Shown here: piece after piece, positions 10,769 to 22,071 of the stretch
Numbering within the stretch: the stretch's first letter is position 1
Layout: every line of letters begins with the position of its first letter
Origin: Madurella fahalii
Lineage: Eukaryota > Ascomycota > Sordariomycetes > Sordariales
Direction: 5' to 3'
DNA length: 64,000 bases
Assembly: GCA_029876055.1 (NCBI GenBank)
Contig: CM056876.1
Span: 806,001 to 870,000 of the forward strand
The notes under the pieces: generated by a model
The model's database searches: none
What the model was told of the DNA's origin: nothing
Seen by the model: the letters and a program-made list of their open reading frames with translations, nothing else
Translations under genes and position numbers: made by a program

Positions 10769-12816
10769 CGTGGCGCGGCAAACAGACGTTGGGGGGGGGG
10801 GGGGGTCTCGAGGATAATTAACTAGATCGCGAGTTGCGATGCCGGACCAAGGAGCTGCAATGACGCGAGCTACGGGGCCAGTCTTTTATATCGATGCTGA
10901 GGCTGGTCTGATGCTCTCGTTAATTAGTGCTTGGACGGTTCGAACAGCAGTACACCATACAAGCAATCCAATGGTTCACCCAGTGCCAGGTAGCGCGGCG
11001 CATGCATGGAGGTCGTGCAGATACGAGGGAAATGTATGATCGCACTGAAGGGAACGTCCGTGACTGAAATGGAAATGCCTAAAGGGCGGTGAAAAAGAAC
11101 CAGGAGTGTCATGGCAGCCACCCTAAGAACACCAATGGTTAGACAGGGGGCTTGCGGCCATTGTGAATCGCTAGGAAATGAGTGACGGACTACTACCTAG
11201 CACTCAGCCATTTCCCCTGCGTCCTTGGCAAAGCATCTGGTAGTCCCTGATCTGCAACCGCAGCCCAGATCTCGGCTATGTTAGATAACCCTCAGCACTC
11301 CATTCGACACGTATTAATCTATTCTTGCTTCGAGATGCAGCAAACAGACCCCTGTTGATTCCAAAAAAAGATATTGGGCAACACAACAGGGTACGTTGCG
11401 CGATCGGACGAACTTTAGACCGCTGAAGAGGAGCAGCGTGTGGGATCTACAATAGCCTCTGGGGCCGCTCGGCATTCGTCTTCCAGAATGCCGAACTAAG
11501 TCTTGTCTCGTATACCAGCAGCAACCCACTAGTTGTTAAGATTGATGTGTCTACCCCATGGTAGCTACACTTGAATGTTGGCTGGCGTACAGGACATGCA
11601 ATGGGTGAGCTGTGGGCTGGGCTCAATGTGGGGACTCGGCTTTCTTTGGAAACGTATGTTAGAGCAGAGATAACGGGCAATGCGGGGAGCATCTATAACT
11701 TAAATAGCAAGTTTAGCCTCCTATCACTCCAGATGTGTCATTCTGGAGACACGATAGCCTCGGAGACGTAGTGCAACACAAGAGAGAAGCGCGTGAATGG
11801 AACAGGAGGTAGACGATAAGGATTCCCTGGCGACGTGGGGAATTCAGAGGAGACGAGGTTTGTCATTTAATTAACTTGCAACTTGACTCAGATGTCAATA
11901 GAGATAGGACCGATATATCTTTGTATGCTAGTCTACCCCTGTTATCAGGTTCTGGCCAGAAACCCAGGCCCTCATACCGCAGGTCAAGCCCGGTCAACGG
12001 CATACACCTTATTTGTCCCTAACACAGAAATATTTACGACATGCACAGCAACAGCTGTCAACAATGCGGCCTCACTATCGTTATCCGCTACGGTATGGTG
12101 ACGGTCTGGCCTTCGATAAACCTCTAATTGACACCGTAAACCTGCAGATAATTTTCTTCCATGCCACTCAGGAACTTGTCGGCGTGGCGATGCAAAGGTG
12201 TCTAGCCATCCAGTGGTGGATAGAATTGGAGATCGACAATGGATTTCCGGGATGGATGGTAAGTTTGTAGTCATAAGAGGATTTTCGGTGGTCTCCATGA
12301 GGGGCGCGGATCGCTGAACGGGAGTCGGTATGAGACATATTATAACAGTCAGGTACTCGTACCCAAACATGTGTGTAAGTATCAAATGTCTTGCTGGCTG
12401 ATGCCATTGTTGGTTGACTCAAGTTTGTAATCCGGTGCTACGGTGTGGGTATTATCCATGACCGACGGGGATGGAGCTTTATAATTATTTACCTTAGGTT
12501 AGGTAGGTACCTAGGTAGTTAGTACTTCTGCAACTATCTTAGGGGGATGCGAATAAGGCCTCTTCTGGTTGGGTGAACCTGGGTCAGCTGGAAGCGGCGG
12601 AGTTTGGGCTGCTGCCTGAGGTGCTTTATGGTACCTACAGTAGGTACTGTACCTAGGGTACTGTGCTGTACAGTACAGTACCTTGGGTTCTCAGCTTTGC
12701 TGATCTTCCCCCCGCATCGGCACCCGACTGCCCTGCAACTTCGATTTCGCCATTCGCAATTCATCATGTGTAGGCCACCGTTCCATTCCGCCTCTGCCAG
12801 CGGGGAAAGACCTAGG
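10769..12816. other. Gene-free region with clustered GTACCT-type palindromes
   Basis: About 2 kb without a convincing gene. From about 12491 to 12686 short palindromic motifs cluster: TAGGTAGGTACCTAGGTAG, GGTACCTACAGTAGGTACTG and CTGTACAGTACAGTACC. They sit directly before the F-box gene and may be part of its promoter. Confidence 0.45.
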
Positions 12817-14186
12817 ATGAGTCGACAGCTCTCCGGCCTCCCCGTGGAGCTCTTGCACGGAATCTGCTCCCGACTCTGCACCCATTGTCAAGCGGTGGGT
12901 GCTGGCCGATTGCAACCCCATTCCGATTCCTGGCAACGTCGCGAGATTCGCCGGAGTCGAGGTGCCCTCGCTGCCCTTTGCCGAACCTCCAAGCTACTTT
13001 ACCAAGTGGCGGAACCCTATGTTTATCATTTTATTCACGTTGACGGTTCCCGTCTCCCATCCCTGGCTGAGACGCTGACATCAAGGTGTGGCCACATCAC
13101 TAACCTGGCGCTCCAAAATCCTCCTCTGACCGTCCCAGACCGGATCTCGCATACCAGGCGAGACACGTCGAATTTGTCTATGACCTCGCCGGCTCCATCT
13201 CCCCAGAACTCGCTAAACAGCTCTCCGATGGTGCCGTACGATGCAACCTTCGCCTCCCGGATGCATGGTCCGAATCCTACAAGAAACGTTCACTTCTTCT
13301 CTTGGAACTCGTTCTCCTGCACACAAAGAACGCCAGCGCATTTAACATCACCATGGGCGCAACGACAACCTTTGCAGACATTGCCGCCACTCACAGAACT
13401 GAAGACAGCGCGATTTGCTTACCGGCGCTAGAAACATTGTTTGTTGGCCCCCACGACACTGAGGGGAACTTCGAACTTCAACGGGCTTGGCCTCTTCTGC
13501 AGGTTGCGCCCAACCTCAAAAGGCTTTTTATCAGCAGAGCCATCGACTTCATGTGGATCGTACCACAATTGACGAGCATAGTTGATCTAAACCTTCACCA
13601 CTGCCATTTTCTACCCGAAATGACCACGTCGCTCATCGCTTCTTGCGCCCGGCTTGAGGTGTTCAACATAGTTGGAAGCGGTAACTCGCTCATCTTTCCG
13701 ATCAGCCCACGAGCTGTTGTTTCTGCCTTGCGCAACCACAAGACCTCCCTCAGAAGTCTCAGTCTTGACGTGCGCGGCCGTTCTGAGGAAGGTCCTCTGG
13801 CCTACGGCAACGACTCGGGTGGGCTACGAGACTTTGCGAGGCTCGAGTCTCTGTTTACAAGCCTTGAAACATTCCGTGGCTGCCGCCCCGAAGCCGGCCA
13901 ATCCGATCCCTTCCTCGCTGGGATACTCCCTAGATCCATCAGGCGCCTGCATTTGACGGATCACTTTGGTACTATTATATCAAACCTTTGGGGATTAGAG
14001 GCTGAGCTGGAGCGTGGCGCCTTCCCGGAGCTTGCTGAAGTCGCCGTGGATGTGGGTGGCCAGGGGATCGAAAACACGACTGATGCTACTGTTAGGTTAG
14101 CGTCTCTCGGGGTCATCTGGTCCTCGCGGCCAGGTTTCAGGCTGCTCACTTCACCTGCGAGCTGCCCAATGCATGAGTGGCTTTGA
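12817..14186 (+). CDS. F-box protein, fungal LRR-like type
   Basis: A likely substrate adaptor of an SCF ubiquitin ligase. Exons 12817-13085 and 13139-14186 join to 438 residues. The F-box starts at once (MSRQLSGLPVELLHGICSRL) and continues with ALAALCRTSKLLYQVAEPYV. The intron at 13086-13138 (53 nt, GTGTGG, CACTAAC branch, CCCAG) restores the fungal F-box reading LTSRPDLAYQARHVEFVYDL. The C-terminal half has loosely repeated hydrophobic segments (LETLFVGP, LKRLFISRAID, LVDLNLHHCHF-like) that look like degenerate leucine-rich repeats. An upstream in-frame ATG at 12766 would add 17 residues; I chose 12817 because the F-box begins there. The target is unknown. Confidence 0.85.
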
Positions 14187-14873
14187 TGATTATGTAAGGT
14201 ACTTACCTACTTTCTCAACAATAATTAAGTCGGCGTTTATCTCCTAAAGGTGACGTTTTGGGGAGGGGGTGGGGGAGGCGTCCCGTCAGTCGAAATCTCC
14301 TGAATAACATGGGCAATACGGAAAAGAGCAGTAACGAAGCGAACGCCTCCTGGAAGTAAAGTAATGTAAAAACGTCAATCTCGCATGTGTCGCTGGCAGC
14401 AAGTCGCTGATAAAATTGCCCACGAGGCCGATGTCGAATCAGCGTACGGATGGGGTCTTCTAGCCGCTGATGGGCCATTGGAGGAAATCAGCCATTGACC
14501 AATTGCAGTGCAAATTGACCCCCGGGACAGGGATCTAACCCGAGAACCCTAGTCCGGCTGCGGCTCCAGCATTGACAGGACAAATAGCGTCCAACGCTGC
14601 TGGATTCATTGACGCGCGCTGCTGCTTACCATCCAGCTATTTCCGGAATGGGTTCCCGCCTTCATTTTGTCTTTCCCTATGCCCCAACCCATTCGCGGGT
14701 GGCCTATGTATCTTGGCATTTCCAGAGAAGCCGATTGCTGCTCTCTGCTCGAGCCGACCCACTGCCACGTTCCCATGACCGTGAAGGCGGCCACGCGGGA
14801 AGCCCCGCGTTCGCAATTACTTCTGCTCTCTTTTCTCACCTGTGCCTATCTGTTTGTTTGTTATTGACTTGTC

Positions 14874-16743
14874 ATGGCCCATTTGAGCTCGACGCCGAAC
14901 AGTCGTGTACAGCAGACGGCGTGGAGCGATGCACCGGTGACGACCAGAGTGGATTTCTATCAGAGGAGGCTCTCTTTCCTTCCGGACCGCGCTTCTGGCC
15001 AACGGGGACTTCAATGCAAGCCGTCAACGTCGAGCCGGAACCAGGATACTAGGTCCCCCAGTATGCCACGCTTCGGCCGTCCATCTAGTCTGGACACAAG
15101 TGTCCCCGCTGAGCTACGAAGGTTGTCATCGGGAAGGCCCCGGGACTTGGCCGATGAAGCCATGAGTTGGCGGAATAGCCGGGATTACTACCGCGGAAAT
15201 TCACCTAGGTCTCCGTTATTAGCACGGAAGTTCGCGCTTGATACTGAATGGGATTATCAACGAAAGGCACAACCGACTAGCCATGGCCACCATGGCTCCG
15301 AATGGGAGACGGAGACATTGATGGACACTACGAGCATCGTGGGCGACGGGCCACGGATACAGTACCCATGCCCATTTAGGAAACGAAACCCCGTCCGGTT
15401 CAATGTCCGGGACCACGAGCGCTGCGCCAAGGCCCCTTTCGGATCCATGTCTGAACTTAGGTGGGTACAAGACACAATATTCTGCTATTTCTATTTACAT
15501 GCTGTTGCTGACAAGAGCGCAGATATCATCTCGTTTTATACCACAGGCGCAGGCTAGCCGGCTACAGATGTCGTCGCTGTAATCTAGGCTTTAAAACCGA
15601 TGCCGCGCTTGAAAGCCATCTGCTCCTCCCAAAGGATGAAATGTGCGAAGTAAACCGGATACCCATGCTCAGTGATCCGGAGGATGGGATAACAGACGAA
15701 ATTGGGAATCTGCTGGCTGCCAAGAGCGACCCCAACGAATCCTTGACTTGGGAAACGGTATGGCGGCTCCTTTTCCCTGGCGATACCGCCGTCCCAGACT
15801 CGGGTAAGGCTCCATGGCCTCCCACTCTGAAGCCAAGCTCACCCGCTTCCCAGACTTCCAGTCCGTCGTCGAGCTCGCCGAAGTAGATCAGATATTCGAT
15901 GAAGGACAAGAAGCATTGAAGGCCAGCTTACGGGAGAAACTCCGGTTGCTGCTCCCCAGCACCATCGACGATCCGTACTGCAGCTTCGTGACCGGGCAGC
16001 TGGACCTGATATTCGAAACCCATCGAGCTGACATGATGAGGAAGGCCCTGAGCCTCGGGAGCCCGTCTGCGAGTGGAAAACCGCTGCCGGGAAGCCATAC
16101 CGCCGAGCCGCCAGGTCACCCGAGAAGGCCGAATCGCAGATCAAGGCGGAGCACTCTCCTACAGAGCATATACAACGCCACGGCGCAAAGACACATGCAA
16201 GCAAGCAGCCTGAGAAGCGCGGGTCACTCACGCGGCGAGCTATCCATATCCACAGCCGAGATTGGACCACACACCCTTGTACCACACACTCAAAGAACGC
16301 AGCTAGCAGAGCTTTCCCCGGTGCCAGACGATCCTGACCACAGAGCCCACCACGAACTTCAAACCGGCGCCTCGTCCCGCGAGCTACGCGACTCGGGCAT
16401 CGGCATGCCCTGCGACAGCTGCGAAAGCGAGCTCGCGCGGTGCAAATGTAACAGCAAGACACGTATTTCGTACCCCGACGAGAACAACGACAACGAGGGA
16501 AAGGAAACAGTCGTGCTCGGCGTTAGCACCAGCGATGGAAAACCCCCGGCGACGGCGGCGGAGCAACGGCAGCCCCTTGCGTGCCTGCCTCATTACCAGC
16601 CGAGACTGAGAGTCCAGACTGAAGAACTGGGCCCCTTTGCAGAGGAAGGTGGATTCGTGGCGTCTAGCGGCGGGGACAGGGACGGGTTCTCGCCACAGTC
16701 GTTTAAGCAGCGGTTGTTGAGACAGCAGTTGATGGGGGGCTAG
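14874..16743 (+). CDS. C2H2-like zinc finger protein, fungal
   Basis: Probably a nuclear nucleic-acid-binding protein. Exons 14874-15460, 15523-15803 and 15854-16743 give 585 residues. After a disordered Ser/Arg-rich N-terminus there are two linked Cys/His segments. The first contains YPCPFRKRNPVRFNVRDHER followed by SELRYHLVLYHRR (Cys, later H-x-x-x-x-H-type spacing). The second is GYRCRRCNLGFKTDAALESH. Next comes a helical stretch (VVELAEVDQIFDEGQEALKA) and a long disordered, charged C-terminus. Both introns (GTGGGT...GCAG and GTAAGG...CCAG) bring conserved-looking segments into frame. The finger motifs are not all textbook spaced, and target sites are unknown. Confidence 0.8.
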
Positions 16744-17408
16744 CTCTATTACTTGGAGGAACTAGGCTGGGTAGAATGGGCTTGCGGAGGGTACATGTGC
16801 GAATACCTAAGGTAAGTAGCGGAATGTTCGACTTTCTGATGGCCAAACTTTGCGGCGGTTGGGGAATTCTATCTGGAGGAAGTGTGCGATTGCTTAGCAG
16901 TGGTCAAAATCATTCGGGTAACGGGATTGGCTCGAATATAGGAGAAAATATAGCGATAATGATAGTATTAATACTCAATACGGTCAAAAGACATGAGCTT
17001 AAATGATATAATTAGGAGAACGAATTTCACTCATTCTCCCTTGGGGAATCCCCTTGCAGCTTTTGGGGCTGAGCACAGGCCCTACACACCCTGGCACAGG
17101 TGCTGCACACCCTAGCACCAGCGCTAAGCACCTCTACTGGCGATGTTCAGGGGGATCCAAGGCATCAACGGTCAAATGCGGGGTAATGGAAGGACGAAGT
17201 TTGGTGAGGGAAGAATGCCGCATAGTAAGCCCGCCCCTAGAGGCCTACGAGAAATGGGCTCTGGATTCGCCCCCGTAAGTTACGTGAGCATTGCGCTCTC
17301 TTCCCGAGGCACCAAGTAAGCTACCCTATGTACTTTTAGTGTTACACTGCCAACTCACTGACGGTTATTTAGGACATAGTCATCGGTTCTCTCAAGTCCG
17401 CCCAGACG
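16744..17408. other. Intergenic region
   Basis: No gene seen. Contains an imperfect direct repeat on CACACCCTGGCACAGGTGC / CACACCCTAGCACCAGCGC at about 17087-17122, in the upstream region of the HET pseudogene. Confidence 0.35.
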
Positions 17409-19358
17409 ATGGAACCTCAGCTTTGTGGTAAATGCGTGGAGCATTCTCAGCGGGAATATGACTTTTCCGACAGAACCTGGACCGTTAAGGACATTACCCT
17501 CACCGCATCGTATTGTCCGTATTGCGCTATTCTGTTGGTTTCGCTAGAGACAATATTCGAACGCGATCCCCTCTTTCACAGTAGAGAACGGAGCAATCAA
17601 GATACCATAAGAGTTTTGGAGCCATATGGCGTCGAGGGAGGCTCATCGGCTCGACGCTGTGTTCAGTATCAGTATGCGGGAACTGAGGAATGTGTCGAGT
17701 TCAGCATCTTCCGCGTTCCTCAGCTCGACATTCTAACGCAAGCAAACACAACACTCTCGTTTTTGCACAAGAGAATACCAACCCGTTTCATCCTACCTAG
17801 CTCCACACAATCACAGGAGACTATCAGCTAGACTAAGCTCTGGTTGAAGAACTGCCTGGAAACCCATCGGCTGAAATGTTCTCCGTCATCAGAAGAGCAA
17901 GAATGGCAGCCCAAACGGCTCCTACGGGTTCGAACATCAGAATCAACCTACAACGTTCAACTGGTCGAGTTGGAAGACGGTGCAGAGGTGGAATATTTTT
18001 GCCTATCCCACCACTGGGGAGTTGGACAGGCACACTTTATTACAACCCGAGCCAATCTTGCCGAGCGAAAGTATGCGATACCCTGGGACGACCTTCCAAA
18101 CTTGTTCCGACAGGCCCTTGAATTCACCCATCTTCTTGGGGCAGAGTACCTCTGGATTGACTCCTTGTGTATTATCCAAGGTGACCATCAAGACTGGAGC
18201 ATGGAATCCAAGAAAATGGCTGGAATCTACCAGAATGCGAAGCTCACACTGGCAGCTAGCTGGGCTAAGAACAGCAGCGAGAATATGTTCAGCTCTCCCA
18301 AAGAGAGCGTACTCGGGATCAGAGTCGATGGCCTCGAGAGGTTTAGGGTCGTTGATAACATATTCGTCCGCGTCTTACTGCCTCACATGTTGGAGCGATT
18401 CCCGCTCCTTACGAGAGCTTGGGTATATCAAGAGCGATTGTTGTCTCCGCGGTACCTTCACTTCTCGCCTGTCGAGTTGATTTGGGAATGCAACACAGGA
18501 ACCTTTTGTCAGTGCTCCGGAAGAGATGTCACGAGCGAAAGATGAATGGGGGAAATGGTTGGGGGTCGCTTCGCAAAACAGAGCTTCTGGCAGGGTATTG
18601 AATGGGACAAAGAAAAAAAGGCATTTAGGCCCAAGTCGAAAGCAGTTACCTGGAGCATGATCGTCCAGGAATATTCCAGCCACGACATTACCTACCAGCA
18701 AGACAAACTTCCTGCAATTGCTGGAATGGCCAAGAAGTTCCGGCAGCTGGGCCAAGACAGCAAATATTTCGCTGGCCTTTGGGAAAACACATTCGTCGAG
18801 AATCTAATGTGGCAAGCCTCATCTTGGTCAGCGAACATGCCGAGATCCGCCGAGTGGATGGCGCCGACTTGGTCGTGGGCATCGGTGGGAGCAGGCGTTC
18901 GATACTTTGGGCAGTATCCGGTCTGCCTCGAGGTCAGCAGCCGAATCAAGCTTCTTGATGCCTTCTGTGAGCCGGTACACGAAGACGACACGATGAACTT
19001 GAAGTCAGCATTCATGACCATTAACGGGCCAACTTTCACCGCCTCAGTTCAGCGGCACAACAGCGATAATGGACAAGCTGAATATGGTTTGGAAAAAGAT
19101 GGTGTCAAGTCTGGCAAGTTCCACGTGGATTATGACCTTTCGGAACCAGGAGCGTTTCAAGTCAACTCTGGGAGTCTAGTGCTTTGTATGGAGGCTGGGG
19201 ATGTGACAATCTACGACGACGATGGGTTTGGAATGCACGCTCTGGTGTTTCGAAAACTTTCAAACGGGAATTATGATAGGATTGGGGTCGTAGAGTGGGA
19301 TGAGGATATTCGCAAGGTTTCGAATATTGCGGAGATTGCCACCATTGTAGTCGTTTAG
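17409..19358 (+). pseudogene. HET-domain gene with two in-frame stops
   Basis: HET proteins trigger heterokaryon incompatibility cell death. One uninterrupted frame of 650 codons spans the region except for TAG at 17829-17831 and TGA at 18543-18545. The HET core is clear: YFCLSHHWGVGQAHF, YLWIDSLCIIQGDHQDW, KMAGIYQNAKLTLAASWA, then TRAWVYQERLLSPR and the distal WMAPTWSWASVGAG. The sense frame continues on both sides of each stop (SQETIS-stop-TKLWLKNC and RDVTSER-stop-MGEMVGG), so these look like point nonsense changes rather than introns. TGA fits a CGA-to-TGA change; TAG fits a CAG or TGG origin. No frameshift or large deletion is seen, so inactivation may be recent. Stop readthrough or a sequencing error cannot be excluded. 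Confidence 0.8.
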
Positions 19359-19490
19359 ACTTCCATGATATTGAATTCAATGTTGGTACGGGGACCTCGG
19401 CCATCAGAGATGAAAAAAAAAAAAAAAAAAAGCTACTTAGTCTCCCTTGGAACGCTAACGCAGTACTTCACTCCCTGGCCGACTGTGAAG

Positions 19491-20155
19491 CTATTCCTTC
19501 TCCCCCTTCAAGTCCTCCCTTAGCATGCCAAACATCAAAATATCGAAAACCTCCCCATGCTTAAACCCCGCCCTCCTCCTCGTTCCCTCATATACAAACC
19601 CCGCCTTCTCCAGAACGCGTCGACTTCCCTTGTTGACCGCGTACACACACGCCTCGAGCCTCTCCAGCTCTTCGGCCTCATAATTCTCCAGCACCCAGCG
19701 TGAAAATTTGCCCGCAGCATCAGTCATGATCCCACGACCCCAGAACTCCTCGCCTAGCCAGTAACCCAGCTCTGCGGCGAGAGATTCATCTCCGTCAAAG
19801 AAGCGGATGCCGATGGAGCCCATGAAGGTATTTGTTTTGGGGTCGCAGATTGCGCTGTAAGTGTCAGTACTAGTGTTTTTGGACGGTGGAAATAATTTGT
19901 GTCATACTAGCTCAATGGCTTATCACCAGCGCATGCACGTTTGCACCAGGCTTCGGCATCGGCGAGGGTATATGGAGAGGGGAAGTGTGGACGCAGATAG
20001 CGGGCTACGTTAGGGTTGTTCGCGTGATGCGCGACGCCAGGGATGTCGGAGATGTGATACCGGCGGATGATGCATCTGGGCGTTGTGAGGATGGGCGCCG
20101 GGATGGGGGTGGTCTCGGGAGCCAGGGGCTCAGTGTACCTTGTCGATGAACCCAT
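19491..20155 (-). CDS. GNAT-family N-acetyltransferase (RimJ/RimL-like)
   Basis: Transfers an acetyl group from acetyl-CoA to an unknown amine. Two exons, 20155-19908 and 19854-19491, give 203 residues. The 53-nt intron (GTATGA...CTGAC...ACAG) joins GDKPLS to YAICDPKTNTFMGSIGIRFF. The acetyl-CoA-binding motif A lies in ELGYWLGEEFWGRGIMTDAA, followed by LEACVYAVNKGSRRVLEKAG and the usual GF-x-x-EG ending (GFVYEGTRRR). An ATG at 20302 would add 49 residues, but that extension has no domain. Residues for the GNAT fold are all present. Confidence 0.88.
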
Positions 20156-22071
20156 TGCTGTGGGCAGTTGTTGGCATTCAGAGCCGAAATGTCGCGTCTG
20201 ACCCTTGTTGGGGTTTCTTATACTCGTTGCTTGAATTTGGAAGAAGCCGGGATGTGAGTCATCGGGTGAGTCATGAAGACGATGTTGAAATAAGTATTGC
20301 ATCTGCCGGTCATAAACGGTTAGAGTTACAGCCTAGCATATACTAGTAAGGTCAACCATAACAGCCTTGCCTCGCGTTCAATCATTGCAAGATCCGCGCG
20401 CCCATCTGTCGTCCAATGTGTTGGGTTGAGTAAAAAGAACTCCACGCTCTGAAAATGAATGATAACTCGAACTCCTTCCTCGGTTTTACGGCCTGGGAGA
20501 CCGCAACCGGCCGTGGCCCGAGCCTTGAGTACATCTCGCACATCTCATAGTTGTTTAATATTAATTGATACCTAGCTCTGTGTGTAATTAAGTTGAAAGT
20601 GGCGTTAAGTCAGGCTACCAAAGCCATGCCGGGAGCTTGGCATTGAAGGATTGACAGCCTGTGTTATCGACGTAACCTTGGTAAACCGCGGCAGCGAACA
20701 GGTTTCATTCCAAGGTTTGATGACGCGCATTTGTCTTCTCACTCCAACGAAGGTGATCTTCGCGAGCTTGCCATACCCGAATTAGAGACCTTGCGGCGTG
20801 TGCCACACTCAAAGTCGTAGCGTATAGTTTACGTTCAACGTGTTAGCGATTTCAGGGAGGTCGATACAAACGAGACTTGTGAGGTAAGAGATCAAGATAG
20901 CAAAGAATAAGGCATGATTTTACTAGCACACGTGCGGATTAACCACCGCAACCTGCCACAGCCTGCGGAGTCAATGTTTGGGCTCCGATGTCATCAACGG
21001 TATGGTCCACGTTCCTGTTTCTATCGTGCAATATCGACTTTAAACGATGTAATCATTATATCAGACCCACTAGGATTAAGGAGGGAAACGTTGGCAACGA
21101 TATCACCGATTCCTAGAGCTACGGCAGCAACACGGCAAGCTATCCTACTTGATATTAAAGCTAAGTAATTAACCTAATAGTAGGCTTCTACTGCTCAGGC
21201 AGCTTCACAACCGGTTACAATAGGGGTCATCTGGTTAGAGGGAGAGAATCTCGTAAGTAGAGGAATTCTTCAAGTAAGCCGAGTAATAGGTTTGGAAAGG
21301 GTTGGATTTAGACAACCTACCACAGGACGTAGCTAGGACCGCCCGACTTGGTGTACAGAGCTAAGAAAGGGACCCTTGTAGGATTAAGCTACAATGAGAA
21401 TATAAAGAGTAAAATGCTATGCTTGGAAACTCAGCTCGATTCGAAGCTGACACAAATGGGCAACAGTCTCGACAAGTATATAGGATGGGTCTGTTACGAC
21501 ACCTTTGTGTTCTTTTCCCATTATAATTATTTCCTCTCAAACCCCATAATTTCTGCTTCCTGTTCAAGACATTTTGGTATTCTGACGATCGTAGGTTTCT
21601 TCCTATATGTTCAGCCGTATCTCCGGCCAAAGCATGGAAAGAGAGTACTTGAGAACGCCTGGCTTAGAGTTATAGTGCTTAGAATCTGAAGTAGCGAGAA
21701 TGTCATGAAACGTTAATGATAAACTACCGCTCAAAACCAAGCCGCAAAGACACCACCTCCTTTCGGTCCATGGTGTGCTCATCGACCGTAATCCCATAAA
21801 CCCCAAGAATGTCGGACGATAGTCACTGACACGGACTGCTGAGTTAAAGAATGGGTATCCTTCGCTTCATCATATCATCATACACTTCCACCACTCCCCC
21901 TTCCTTTCATACCTTCCAGTCCATCCATATAAACCTTGGTAGTCCTAGTAGGAGTAGTTTCACAACCCAACGAAATCAAACCCCATCCCCCAAAGAAATT
22001 AAAATAAATAAATATAAATAATCAACCCCCCAACCCTATACCGTATCCCTTACCCCTAACAAATCCCGCCC
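20156..22071. other. 1.9-kb gene-free region, AT-rich centre
   Basis: No supported gene. From about 20900 to 21700 the DNA is AT-biased and dense in stops in all frames, suggesting eroded repeat DNA, though I could not match it to a family in this window. The end next to 22072 (about 21880-22070) is C/T- and A-rich and is probably the 3' UTR of the minus-strand membrane protein gene. Confidence 0.4.
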
